Below are positions 51,777-64,000 of a DNA stretch of 64,000 bases, piece by piece. The stretch comes from Bidens hawaiensis. Its lineage: Eukaryota; Streptophyta; Magnoliopsida; Asterales; Asteraceae. Location: assembly GCA_021521415.1 (NCBI GenBank), contig JAIQDT010009082.1, positions 35,918 through 99,917 of the forward strand, written 5' to 3'. The notes below the pieces were generated by a model. The model was given only the letters and a program-made list of their open reading frames with translations. It searched no databases and had not been told where the DNA came from. Within the stretch, counting starts at the first letter, position 1, and every line of letters begins with the position of its first letter. The position numbers and the translations under genes are program-made.

Positions 51777-54332
51777 TGTCACACCCTCAAAATCCACTAA
51801 CGGAGTTTTACCGTCAGAGGGTGTGAACTAACAGGATCGGAATCATCAGTTATAATCAAACCATAAAAACGTTTAAATGAAAATAAGTGCGGAAGCGTAA
51901 AACCATAGAAACAATGTTACGTCACGCAGGACGATTTAAAACCAATGATAACAGTTAAAAGTAAGTTTGCATGGTTAAAAGTTTTTCAAGCAATGCATGT
52001 TCCTAAACCGCGCACCCGCCTCGGCTACCTGAGAATAACATACTAAAAGTGTCAACACAAGGTTGGTGAGTTCACAAGTTATATAAAAATAAATCGTTTA
52101 GCGTTTGCGTTCAGCGTTACAGCGTTACAGCGTTTTGCGTTACAGCGTTTTGCGTTACAGCGTTTTGCGTTACCAGATAGTGTTATGTCAATTATATATC
52201 GATAGGTAGCTAGTCTATACAACAAGTATTACTAAGTGTTCGACACCGAAGCTGACTCGTATATTAAGTGCCTTGTCACCAGGTCATCCAGACCATGGTA
52301 CGTGTTAGCCAAAATTACACCTGCTCGACCTCCAGTCGAGTTTAGCGTTGGGTGGGGTTTGTCAAACCCAGTAGTACTACTCAACAATGACTCGCTATTC
52401 AAAATATTAACCGGTTCGATGTGTAGGACTTCAAATGTTTCGTTTGCCACTTAGCCTTTACAAGTGATATATAATTTATAACAAAATCTTAAATGCGTTG
52501 TGGAGTATGTTATCTCCCCCAAGTGAAAAGCGTTTGAAAACAGTTTAAAGAGGGGAAAGTGAAACTCACTGTTTGCGAAAAATTTCCCAAATTAAATCAC
52601 CAAGATGCGCGTCACAGAAAAACTCTCTCTAGCGTTCTAAAACAACAAAGAGATTTTTTGTCTAAGTGTCGGAATATTATCGAGTCTCTAGACCCGGCAC
52701 ATAATACCTATGCACATAACATGTTTCGTGTGTCGTTTGTGAATCGTGTGTGACTTTAACAATGTATTTGTGATACGTTACATGTGTAAGCAATCATTTA
52801 CGTGTCACGTATTCATAAAGTACATCACTAGCAATTACTTCCCGTAAGGGCAATTTGGTCAACACATAACAATTAACTAGCAACTATTCCCCATAAGGGC
52901 AATTTGGTCAAATTATAACATTTAATTAGCAGTTATTCCCCGCAAGAGCATTTTGGTCAAAACACGACATTTATCTTGCAATCATTCCCCTCAAGGGCAA
53001 TTTGGTCAAAACACGATAATAAATTAGCAAGTATCATGTTTCATGCAATTTCACAAAACTCAGCAGCTAGTTTCACCGAGACAGAAATCCTACTTCAAAG
53101 ATTGTACTATTCCACTGATCATAGTATCTCAATTAATTCACCAAAAATCATCACAGAAGCATATATGTCTTAGGTTTCCAGAACATATTTTATTATATTT
53201 TTATTCCACATAGTTTTCTCACAATGATCAAATCATTACAGCAAACTCATAACAGTCAAATTCATGCGCAACAGAATGTTATTTGCAATTCCCGTTAAAC
53301 AAAAAATCCAATAAATGCAAGACCACTTGGGCTAGGTTCCTAACTCAATGAGTCAACTTCCAGAAGTGGAACCAACCCAATTGGTCTCGTAGTTCATGAG
53401 ATACAACATTTACAAAACAACCTAACAGCAGGTCAAACAGCTCAGCTTTGCACAACGTTTTTGTAAAATCATAAAAGTTAACTTCTACTTATTCAAAAAT
53501 TACAAGTTTATGCTCTATAGAAACTAGACTCAACCTAGTTTACTGTAGTACCAATAATCTCAACCAATATTCACGTTTACACTTCGTTACAGTCACTTAA
53601 ACATCATATACACATTCTGTCCAGAAACTGTTTGCATCAAAACTCAATATATTAACAACCTATGAACTATCATGCATTCATATAACACTCTAGACTCCAT
53701 AAACACCATCCATGCACATCAATTACCCATTACATACATGATTAGGATTTTTGTTTGAACTCAAACCATAGACACAACAATTAACATGCAACAACATTCA
53801 ATCTAGTTATCAAATCATTATCCAATCAACAACAAATCATATTAACTATACATACATGAAATCGGTCAAGCTAGGGTTTTCAATTAACCCATTAAACATC
53901 AAAATCAAGTAACAAGGATGTAAAGGATGATCTATTATACCTTCCTAGCACCTAGTTCTTCAATCAAAAGCTTGAATTTAGGGTTGTAGGTGTGTGTATA
54001 GTGGACGGCAGCCAAGGAGCAAGGGAGGGAGGGGCCGATCGGACTTGTGGGGTTAATAATAATGAGTTAGGGTTGATTGTTAAGGATATATTTATAAACA
54101 TACAAGTTACACTCAAGTCCCTCTACTTTCAATTGTTGTTTTTCTAACTTAACTAACTAGTTTACATCTTGAGTTAATGTTCATAACCATGTTATCACGT
54201 AACACATAAGTCTAACACATAATTATCACATAATTACTGTTTTGACGTTTTTCGTTTATTCATCAATCGTTTGCGTCAACTCGTTTGCGTTTCGGTGCAA
54301 ATCCCGAAAGACTACACATGTAGTAAGTGTTA
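51777..54332 (-). repeat. Solo LTR family S, copy 3, interrupted by the Tekay-like element
   Basis: Same unit as 2259-4933, starting TGTCACACCCTC at 51777 with flank CACGG (51772-51776). It runs to 54332, where the Ty3 LTR begins inside the terminal block (after GTAGTAAGTGTTA). The last ~110 bp and the second TSD copy should lie right of the window. GCGTT array 52093-52173 and four ~50-bp units 52829-53030. Whether it is solo or the end of a full element cannot be decided here. Confidence 0.85.
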
Positions 54333-57300
54333 TGTCACACCCCGACTAGGTAGTTGCGGAAGCGTAATACGGGAATGTAACAGATAACCCTGGTATCAAC
54401 AACATTGTTTATAAAGAAATTCATAAACTAATTTACATCATATTACATAGGTTGGTACTAAGTTTACAAACTAGATGAGAATCACATAACCGGTTTACGA
54501 GCTTCTTATACAGTATTATATCAGCGTCTATTCACAGCTATTCAACTTTCTTCCTAACACCAAGCATGTAAGCAAATCATTCCACTTTTGCTTTACCTGA
54601 AAAGCATGTTAAAACGGGTCAACTACGTCTAGTTGGTGAGTTTCAAGTTTCACGAGTTTCGATGAAATCAGTACACGAGTTCGTAAAGTTTACAGTGTGT
54701 ATGTATATATGTCTGTGTATGATGTATTATACTAAGCCACAAGTGAAACCGAAACGAGCTACACTGCATGGCCTCTCCTGCCCATGCACTCCTGTTGGCA
54801 TTTAACAGCCAATTTGCCCCATGTATGTACTATGTCTAACACCACATAGCAGTATGTAAATATAATGACAATGTGCAACTGGTTTTACATATGTTCCGGC
54901 TTACCCCACCGGCTCTGTCACAGTTGGGTTTGTCAAACCGATAGTACTATCCACACGCCACCGGCACGAAGTTAATCACTTGTGTTTGTGGGGACTTGTC
55001 AAGTGTTAGTACTTAGATAATCCACATCATCACACGTTTTCAAGTATATCAGTATATGTAAACATGCTTTTCACCCCAAAAGTTCGTAAAACAGTTTAGA
55101 AAGTGGGGGTCGTGAAACTCACCTTATCGTAGTTCGCACAGAAATCACGTATCAAATAGTCAGATGTCTCGTTTATAGCCTGATTCCTATAAACGGTATC
55201 GTATCGTTAATACTAGTACAGTGTTCAAGCTAAGTCGGGCTGTATAGATAATCTGGGTATAGCTGTTAGGCCCAGAACATGACCATAGTCTTAGAATGTG
55301 ACGTTGTATACTATGAAATGTTTAAAACTGGATTTGGCTCAGTTTCACCGTTTTCCGAGCCTAGCTCAGTTGATCGTTTATACGTTTCGGGATTAGGTAA
55401 GATCACATAAAACTTAAGTAAATATATTGATTGATAAAATAAGTTGATTCATGAAAGAATTTTAAAGTTTCGGTATCTGGTTTGATTGCAGGGCTCGTTT
55501 CCGTTTTCACACGGGTTTGATTATACAAAACGCGCACAATCCACCCGATTTGTCCGGAATTCTCGTAAAAAGTTCGTTTTTATCAATATCATTCAAAAAT
55601 ATGATATTTGACTACTTTTGATATTTTGACATACCAGTCAGTCCATTAAACACAAAACTGCCGGTTTCGTTAAAACAATTATAATTTAAATCTTTGATAA
55701 ATCATAACTAAATATGTAATTATATATAAATTATGTAAATTTTTGTAAAAATACATTAAGACATGGAGAATTTAATAAAAATATTTCCAGAAATTTTATG
55801 ATTATTTATTTATTTATAGAAATTCATTTAATAGGTTATAATCATGTAATAAATGGCCCGTTTATATCAAACGATCTCCGAAAAATCCGATAATTTTTAC
55901 CAATGGTCTCAATGTCATTACATAGCCCTTGCAAAATTTCCAGAACCTAACTCTTTTGACAAAATGCCTTTTTGTGCGTTTTTCGGCTGTTAAAATTCGG
56001 TTAAACCATGATTGTACAAACCATACTTAGGCATTTCCAATGATTCCCAAACTTTACCAGTGATCTTACCATCCCATATCAAACTCCAAAACCAAGTTTC
56101 ATAATTTTTCAATATGTTTAGCTATTTTTCCCAAATAAACGCTCATAAACGGGAATAAATTCACCAAATATTCTCCGTTTATCGAAAAATTACCAAATTT
56201 GAACAGGGACTCATTTATATGATCCCTAATGTCCCTGCAAATTTTCACAAGCTAACAACAAGCACGTCACAACCTAATACTAAACAGCCCCTAAACGAGT
56301 ATTACGGGTTTACCTTGTCGGTTTTCGATGAATTTTGCTAGCTTAAACGACTTTCCGGGTCTCGGGTTGCAAACTCAGTATATCTACATATCATATAACA
56401 TCAAACCAAGCATAAATCATCCATGTAACAGCCTTGAAAATTAGGGTTTCGGTTTTGGATTCAAACCGAACTTTCTAACCGTAAAAACGTTGTATTCATG
56501 TTTTAATCCGCGTTTTTGACCAAAAAAGTATATGTTCCTGGTTTGTAAACATGTTTAACATCAAAACATAATTTTACTTGATTTTTAGGGTTTTTGGATG
56601 GTTAAACATGTTTAAAACTAATTAAAACATGTTTATATGTTAATCATATGCATCAAACTTTGTTGAAACTTGATAGAATTGGATCTTACCTTAGGGTTTG
56701 AAAGGAAGTTGAGAGAACAGAGGTTTTGAGCTGCTGGACTTGAAAATGTGTTGTAAATTAGAATGAATGAAAAAAAAAAACTTAAGATGTAAGTTTATGA
56801 AAAGGTGTGTATTATTTGGTGGCTAAATGTTCCGATCGGAACTTTGTAAAGGACCTTAATGGGCTGTTTTGGCCCATTAAACTATACATACAAGCCCAAA
56901 CATGAAAAGCCCACTTTAAATTTAGTTCGGGTCCGGTTTTTCGCAAGAAAATTAATTCGGGTGTAAGAAATAGCGTAAAAACGAGTGTTTTTCAGCTTAT
57001 TTTTGTAAAATAAGAAAAACGTACTGACTCGTTGTAAAATTCCAAAATATTTTCACGGATTGCTTAGAACATGTCATATAAGTGTTTTATAAATCTTTTT
57101 CGGCTTAACGGATGCTACAATGCTTGTTTTGATATTAACGATTGCGTTTAAGCTTATAGCGTATCGATAAACGAAACCTTTTTCGTTTAAAGAGTTTTAA
57201 ACGTACCGGAGCCTAAATATCAACATGTTAGCCTCTATAATATATATATAACTCGTATATGACCCCTCAGTATGTATACGGGTCATATTTAGTATCGGTC

Positions 57301-57392
57301 GGTTACTCGTTTAAGCACTACGAATTAACCGATTTATCGTTTACTTGTTACGTAAAGAATATAGTGTACCTCGTTTTGTCATGAATGTCACA
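54333..57392 (-). repeat. 3' LTR of Tekay-like element
   Basis: 3060 bp, TGTGACATTCATGAC...GGGGTGTGACA on -. No gene inside. The first 290 bp on + match 63711-64000. Confidence 0.9.
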
Positions 57393-57426
57393 TTCTCCCC
57401 CCGTTAAGAAATTTCGTCCCCGAAAT

Positions 57427-60400
57427 TTAATGTGTCATCGGTTTTCTAGGGAACAGGTGTGGGTATTTCTTTCGGAATTCGTCCTTTCGTTCCCAAGTAT
57501 ATTCGGGTCCTTGTTTTGAATTCCACCGAACTTTTACCAATGAAATTTTGTTGTGTCGTAACTGTTTGGTTTTCCCGTCTACAATTTCTACCGGTTCCTC
57601 TACGAAGTTGAGTTTTTCGTTGATCTGAACATCTTCCAGTGGTACTATTGTCGTTTCATCAGTCAAACACTTTTTCAGATTCGATACATGAAACACGTTG
57701 TGAATAGTGCTCAGTTCTAAGGGTAGTTTTAATCGGTAAGCTACGGGACCAATTTTTGCAACAATCTCAAAAGGTCCGATGTATCTCGGGGCTAGTTTAC
57801 CAGTCTTTCCAAATCTTATAACACCTTTCCATGGCGATACTTTTAAAAATACCTAATCACCTATTTCAAAAGATAACGGTTTTCTGCGAACATCGGCATA
57901 ACTCTTTTGTCGGTCACGGGCAGCTTTCAATTTTTGCTTAATCTGGTGAATTTTATCAGTGGTTTCCTGAATTAAATCGGATCTTGAAATTTGAGTATCA
58001 CCCACTTCTGTCCAACATAGTGGTGATCTACATTTTCGCCCGTATAGAGCTTCATAAGGTGCTGCTTGTATACTACTGTGATAACTGTTATTGTAAGAGA
58101 ATTCAATGAGCGGGAGGTGTTGATCCCAATTCCCTTTGAGGTCCAGTACACAAGCACGAAGTAAATCTTCTAAGGTTTGGATGGTTCGTTCGGATTGACC
58201 ATCAGTCTAGGGATGGTAAGCCGTACTTAGGTCGATTCGGGTTCCTAAGGCTTCTTGTACTGCTTGCCAGAAATGTGAAGTAAAGTGACTGTCTCGATCG
58301 GAAATAATCGAAAGAGGTACTCCGTGTCGAGATATTATTTCATCGATGTAAATTTGAGCAAGTTTTTCGGTAGTGTAGTTGTTACGGATGGGAATAAAGT
58401 GTGCGGATTTGGTTAATCGGTCCACAATTACCCAAATTGCGTTGTGTCCTCGAGAGGTTTTAGGAAGGTGTGTCACAAAGTCCATGGTAATTTGTTCCCA
58501 TTTCCATTGTGGGATTTCGGGTTGTTGTAACATTCCCGAAGGTTTTTGATATTCCGCCTTTACCCTTGCACATGTTGCACATTTACTTACATACACGGCT
58601 ATATCCTTTTTCATATCAGGCCACCAGTAAAATTCTTTAACATCCTTATACATCTTATTAGTACCTGGATGAATAGAATATTTGGATTTGTGTGCTTCAT
58701 CAAGTATCAGCTTTCGGAGTTTATGAAGTGTTGGAATCCAGACCCGGTTTTTGTAATAATATACTTCATCGGTTTTCTTCTCAAAATTCTTTTCATTTCC
58801 ATGTAGTTCTTCTTTTTCTAGCTGATCTGCCTTCAAGGCCTCATCTTGTGCAATGCGAACTTGTTCGGTTAGGCTACTTTGAACAATCATTCCGAGTGCT
58901 CGTACCCTTAGTGGTCTGATTCTGTCTTTTCGGCTTAAAGCATCAGTTACTACGTTAGCCTTACCCGGATGGTATTTAATCTCACAGTCATAATCATTTA
59001 ACAGTTCTACCCATCTCCTTTGTCTCATGTTTAGCTCTTTCTGATCGAATATGTGTTGTAGGCTTTTGTGATCAGTATAGATGGTACATTTAGTGCCATA
59101 CAAGTAATGTCTCCAAATCTTCAATGCAAAGATAACTGCTCCCAATTCCAAATCATGGGTCGTATAATTCTTTTCATGTACTTTTAATTGTCGGGAAGCA
59201 TATGCTATTACTTTCTTTCTTTGCATCAGTACGCATCCTAAACCTTTACGAGATGCGTCACAATATACCACCAATTCATCAGTTTCATCTGGAAGGCTTA
59301 ATATTGGAGCCTCACATAACTTCTGTTTTAACGTTTGGAAGGCCATTTCTTGTTCTTCTCCCCATTCATATGCTCGATCTTTTTGAGTTAGGAGGGTTAG
59401 AGGTTGTGCAATACTTGAAAAGTTTTCAATGAATCTTCTATAATACCCGGCTAGTTCTAAGAATTGACGAATTTCTCTTGGTGACTTAGGCACTTGCCAA
59501 TTCTTAATGGCCTCAATTTTACTTGGGTCTACTTGGATTCCTTGATGGTTCACAATGTGTCCCAAAAACTGCACTTCTTGTAGCCAAAACTCACATTTGG
59601 ACAACTTTGCATATAACTTCTCTTGCCTCAATAAGTTTAAGATTTCCCGCAAATGTTGTTCGTGTTCCTCCTTATTTCTCGAATATATCAAAATGTCATC
59701 GATAAACACTATCACGAACTTGTCAAGGTAAGGTTTGCAAACTCGGTTCATGAGGTCCATAAACACTGCAGGTGCGTTTGTCAACCCAAACGGCATAACC
59801 AAGAATTCATAGTGACCATACCGAGTTCGGAAGGCTGTTTTTGGTATGTCTTCTTCCTGAATTCTTACTTGATGATAACCAGATCTAAGATCAATTTTTG
59901 AAAAATACTTCGCACCTTGGAGTTGATCAAACAAGTCATCAATTCGAGGTAAGGGGTATCTATTCTTTATAGTCACTTTATTCAATTCCCGGTAATCAAT
60001 ACACATTCGAAAACTCCCGTCTTTCTTCTTTACAAACAACACTGGTGCTCCCCACGGTGAGTAACTAGGGCGAATAAAATCCCTGTCCAGTAATTCTTGT
60101 AACTGGTTGGACAGTTCTTGCATTTCAGAAGGCGCAAGTCTATAAGGTGCCTTAGCAATGGGTGCTGCTCCCGGTATCAAGTCAATACGGAATTCAACTT
60201 GTCGGGTCGGTGGTAAACCAGGCAACTCATCGGGGAATACATCTGAATACTCGTGTACCACTGGGATGTCTTCCATTCGTTTTTCCTCGGGTTCCTTAAC
60301 TGTTGCACTCGCCAAGTATAAAGTACAACCTTGGCGTAAATATCTCAATGCCTTAAGTTGAGATATAAGGGGCAGTACTGTACTAGATTTCTCACCTTGA

Positions 60401-61431
60401 ACAATCATAGCTTCATCATTCGAAAGAGGTATCCTAACGGTCTTATCCTTACAGACAATTTCAGCTTTATACTTAGATAGCCAGTCCATACCGACTATAA
60501 CATCGAAACTTCCCAATTCCACTGGAAGTAAATCAATAAGGAAGTCGTTTAGGATAAGGGAACAGTCTCGGACTATTCGGTTAACAAGTATAGGCTTACC
60601 GTTAGCGAGTTCTATAGTATATGGTTTTGTTAGTTCACTAACCGGCATATTTTCTAAAGGTAAGAATTTAACAGATATGAAACTTCTATCGGCACCCGTA
60701 TCAAACAAAACTGAAGCATACTGACCCGAAACTAAGAATGTACCTGTCACCACATTCGGATCATGACGCGCTTCACCTGGTCCTAATACAAACGCGCGTC
60801 CCTTAGCTGCATTGGAGGTTGATGCTTGTGCTTGGTTCTGCCTTCTCACTGCACCCGAGTTCAAGTTGGGGCAGTATCTCCGAAAGTGTTCCGTACTGCC
60901 ACATTCATAGCAGGCACGGAGGTTCGTGGTAGGTGGGGTTTGTTGGTTGAGTTGTGGGCGGGTTGGTTGAGGTCGAGGGAGTTGAGTTGATTGCGGTGGA
61001 CGGTTAACAGTGCTGGTGGGGGTTCTACAGTTGGGGGCATAATGTCCCGTTCTTCCACACGTTTGACAGATAATCGGTTTGCAATCACCCACATGATGAA
61101 AGTTACATCTTCTGCATTTCGGTAACGTCCCTTTATAGGTTTCTTGTTTTACATTAGAACTGGTCATGGCATAACTTCGGGTATTCGGACGAGCCCGTTT
61201 ATTTTGAGGGTTTCCTTGTATTATTGTCCCATAATCAGTTCGTTTTAAACTTGTTGTTTCACCTGGCATCCTTATCACTCCACTTCTCATCAGGTCAAAA
61301 GTAACGACACCCGTTTGAGATACAGCACTTTCTAATGTCGGGTGGGCAACTGAATTCACTATACTTCTCACAGCAGGGGTCAGTCCCCAGATATAACGTT
61401 CAATTCGTTTCGCTTCCGTGTAACTAACCAC
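57427..61431 (-). pseudogene. Ty3/Gypsy gag C-terminus-pol, one frame with two TAG stops
   Basis: Continuous frame of 1335 codons broken only by TAG at 58209-58207 and 57855-57853. The first codon at 61431 is GTG within gag, not a true start. Residues from there: three zinc motifs (C106-C117, C122-C135, C174-C187), protease LFDTGAD 242-248, RT with [10 protein letters not shown] (Asp514) and FIDD (Asp578-Asp579), RNase H with YCDAS (Asp725) and YTDHKS (Asp787), integrase HPGTNKMY...[18 protein letters not shown] and SDRDSHF. After the first stop: TDGQSERT (catalytic Glu), [12 protein letters not shown], and the C-terminal [22 protein letters not shown], chromodomain-like. The first stop replaces Gln of the conserved HPQTDGQSE. 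Confidence 0.92.
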
Positions 61432-62220
61432 GGAACTAAGCGGGACAGTTCGTTAAAATGATTCGTGTATCCCACATGGTCTGCTCCTTTCATTTCCAGA
61501 TTCATAACTCGTGTTCCAACCTCTGAATCTCACTTTTAGGACAAAAATGCTCTAGCATGAGGGTTTTTAATTCAGTCCATGACATACGATTAATAGCATC
61601 TTGTCCCCTTATTTGGACTACCGTGTTCCACCACATTAGCGCTTGGTCTAGAAACATACTGGTAGCATATTTGACCACGCGGTTCGGTGGACACTCACTG
61701 ATATTAATTACTGATTCGGTCTTTTCTATCCATTTGACCAGTCCACTAGGTCCTTCAATACCCTTAAACTCAATCGGTTTTACATGATGTAAATTGTTTG
61801 TATGAGTACTCCTGACGCGGGGGTTCTCAGGTTATTATTATTGTTATTATCGGTATTGGTCCGAGTATTATCGTTACTAGTTGTGTTAAACAACCGGTAC
61901 AGGGTTTGGGTTCGGATATTATCAAGGTGCACAACAGGGTTCTGGGTTCCCCGTGACATTCATAGTTGGGAAGAGTGTTATTATTATTTATGACATTATC
62001 AATATTCACTGGGGTAGTAACACCCCAGGCTACATTAGTGTCCGGCGGAGGTGTATTAACAGTGGCCGTGGTGGTGCTCGTAGGTTGATTAACAGTATTG
62101 TTAGCATCGTATGCTTGCAGTGACTTGTGTTACAATTGTTGGTATCACTGCTTGTAGTTGACGAGCAATCATTGCGGCCACTTCCGCCTCAGACAAATGG
62201 TTTGTTTTCTTCGGGGCCAT
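61432..62220 (-). pseudogene. Ty3/Gypsy gag core, frameshifted
   Basis: An ATG at 62220 gives MAPKKTNHLSEAEVAAMIAR, then decay. From about 61790 the gag core is clear: KPIEFKGIEGPSGLVKWIEK, CPPNRVVKYATSMFLDQALM, WWNTVVQIRGQDAINRMSW, the usual Retrotrans_gag features; and [14 protein letters not shown] just before the frame changes at about 61435 into the long pol frame. At least two frame changes and several stops between 62150 and 61800. Confidence 0.8.
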
Positions 62221-63687
62221 TCTATAGAATAATCAATTATATATTAATCAATATCGTTTCACTATGATCAACACAACTTTTACGATATACACCTTCCACA
62301 ACACATAATTATGCCAAAGAAAACACGTTGTATTAATTATAATCATTGCTGTACATATGCATCCAAAATTAGCGCATAGGGCTCAACCTGGTATAGGCAG
62401 CGCTTGTATATGCGTATCAAAATTTGTCACCAAGTGACATGTAGACTTAACCCGATAAGGGCCTAGTGCTTGAAATAGTACTAAACCACAAACAAATCCC
62501 AAGTCAGCCCAACACGCTGTAACAAAATGCTGGCCTGGGATATCAAAAGACTATATACAATATGGCTAAACTACTATGTCCTATCCGTACTTTGCAACAT
62601 GGAGCCACAACCAACAACAGCAGCCACTAGGGCCGCATTAACCGCTAGACACGCCCCCAGTTAGTATCATCGCTCGATCCTGACGCCCGTGGCTGTGAGC
62701 ACTGGATCTTGTACAATTCTGATTTCCTGCTCGCATATACCTCATGTGATCATACATATCGTGTCTATGCCGGTTTAGGCTATTTATCGGTATGTTGAGT
62801 GTTCTAAGAGCTGATCAGTTGCTAAACCAAACATGCTGAATTAGAAATGAACGAGGTGGCTCGGGTACCGGGGCGGGTAAACCCCAAGTAGGAATAGGTA
62901 TCTCAGTGACCTGGACACGTGATGTTTCTCCCCTATGGTACGTAGATCGAGGTGGGAGAGAGTGTGCTCAGGTGGACTCACTGAAATGCGAGCGGTCTGA
63001 CGGTTGTCTAATATTGGGTGGGGGGTACTGGTGTAATGCTGTACAGGTGGAGCAGGGGATCTGGGTGCTCTAACAGTGTGAACGATAAGCACTAGTAGCT
63101 CCCTGTCCTGCAACATTCCTAGGGGATTCCCTAGGGGGATAAGTGTCACAACGATAACCCGATAAGTCGGGTTGATCTGCGGGTACCTCGTAAGGAATTT
63201 ACCGCATCTGCACCTTCTTCTATTTCCTCTGGGTCCTCCTCCGTTTCTTCTTCCGGATCCTCCTCCTCCTCCTCAGGCCTTGTTGGTTAGGGTAGTAGGT
63301 AAACGATCAGTAGATCTTGACATATTCCTGCACAATGGTTAGTAATAAGAATAGTATCCTTCTATATTAATCATAGTAAGATACGTGCAGGTATTATATA
63401 CACATAAGCACAAATAATCGTTTATGTACACGAATATTTATCTATTATTAATATTTTTATACATGTATGTTGCTGTTTTTACCTATTCGATTGTTTATCG
63501 ACTTCTTCTCGAATTTCCTCGTACAAACAAGTCCGTTATTACGTTCCGGACCATAATAACCCACTTGGTCCATTCGCGTTCATCACGAAAATCATTCGTG
63601 TATTTTATTTAATATTATTTTATTCCCAGAGTTAATCGAGCTACGGTTATCTTAGGGTATCCTAAGGGACATCCTAATTCTTTATAA
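62221..63687 (-). other. Leader/upstream region of Tekay-like element
   Basis: An ATG at 63323 (MSRSTDRLPTTLTNKA) is followed by an acidic Glu-rich stretch in another frame (63290-63200) and a 102-codon frame at 63149-62841 rich in Pro/Arg/His. These could be a decayed gag N-terminus, but no domain is recognisable. 62221-62840 shows nothing. Confidence 0.4.
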
Positions 63688-63705
63688 CCAATGGCTCTGA
63701 TACCA
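63688..63705 (-). other. Primer-binding site of Tekay-like element
   Basis: TGGTATCAGAGCCATTGG on -, 5 nt from the LTR: a full-length initiator-Met tRNA complement. Confidence 0.92.
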
Positions 63706-63710
63706 ACTTC

Positions 63711-64000
63711 TGTCACACCCCGACTAGGTAGTTGCGGAAGCGTAATACGGGAATGTAACAGATAACCCTGGTATCAAACAACATTGTTTATAAAGAAATT
63801 CATAAACTAATTTACATCATATTACATAGGTTGGTACTAAGTTTACAAACTAGATGAGAATCACATAACCGGTTTACGAGCTTCTATACAGTATTATATC
63901 AGCGTCTATTCACAGCTATTCAACTTTCTTCCTAACACCAAGCATGTAAGCAAATCATTCACTTTTGCTTTACCTGAAAAGCATGTTAAAACGGGTCACT
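63711..64000 (-). repeat. 5' LTR of Tekay-like element, partial
   Basis: First 290 bp (on +) of the LTR, cut by the window end. Differs from 54333 onward by three one-base indels only. Confidence 0.92.

Larger units (their letters stand above)
54333..64000 (-). mobile_element. Tekay-like Ty3/Gypsy chromovirus, young, running off the window
   Basis: Minus-strand element: partial 5' LTR 64000-63711, PBS 63705-63688, leader and gag to about 61432, pol to 57427, purine tract AACGGGGGGAGAA and 3' LTR 57392-54333 (3060 bp). Where both LTRs are visible (290 bp) they differ only by three single-base indels, so insertion is recent. Expected left TSD is TGTTA (54328-54332); the other copy is outside. 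Lineage is inferred from Gly-Pro-Glu-Tyr-Thr-Trp-Glu near the integrase C-terminus, a chromodomain-like end typical of Tekay/Del elements. Confidence 0.9.

Noticed and set aside
1..64000. tRNA, rRNA or other structured RNA genes
   Set aside because: None seen; matches to tRNA are only the short primer-binding sites next to LTRs.

Overview
This is a plant nuclear window, dicot and probably Asteraceae. That family call is an inference from the retroelement types and an intron-containing plant J-protein gene; nothing here is diagnostic. There is no prokaryotic gene organisation. Most of the 64 kb is nested LTR retrotransposons. I can support one host gene: the 3' half of a DnaJ-X-domain co-chaperone gene (+, four exons, 12490-17180).

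Left part (1-11952). A Copia gag/protease fragment runs off the left edge. Next to it is a decayed minus-strand Copia element (1386-11952) with both short LTRs and a PBS. Three later insertions sit inside it, each with a perfect target-site duplication (TSD): two solo LTRs of one Ty3/Gypsy-type family (2259-4933, TSD GATCA; 9068-11659, TSD GTAGG) and a 772-bp DNA element in the reverse-transcriptase (RT) frame (5318-6089, 9-bp TSD GGTGTACCA).

Host gene and flank (11953-22186). The large first visible intron of the DnaJ-X gene holds a 2.75-kb gag-only LTR element (TR-GAG type). Downstream are a 338-bp hAT-like MITE with an 8-bp TSD and a decayed Tat-lineage Gypsy fragment (pol on -). An oppositely oriented, TATA-driven, apparently spliced ORF on + lies beside that pol.

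Nested centre (22187-50983). A plus-strand Copia-type 5' end (LTR, PBS, gag piece) abuts a large minus-strand Copia (about 23840-47444). An Athila-like gag-protease-only element (28326-44732, TSD TAGTT) is inserted in the gag of that Copia. A structurally intact, very young Angela/BARE-like Copia (29675-37903, TSD AATAC) with a 1336-residue uninterrupted polyprotein is inserted in the 5' LTR of the Athila-like element. To the right is the 3' end of another plus-strand retroelement: extra ORFs, polypurine tract and LTR.

Right part (50984-64000). A minus-strand Copia gag piece is interrupted by a third copy of the solo-LTR family. That copy is itself interrupted by a young Tekay-like Ty3/Gypsy chromovirus (54333 to beyond the window) whose pol frame carries only two TAG stops.

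Most unusual signal: three different Copia-type LTR families here each carry, upstream of a TATA box, a cluster of one short motif in both orientations, often as perfect palindromes. The motif differs in each family: CGTATAAG/CTTATACG at 22.3 kb, TTGCTCG/CGAGCAA at 46.8-47.3 kb and CATTCGTT/AACGAATG at 50.5-50.7 kb. All identifications are by eye from motifs; no database search was possible.
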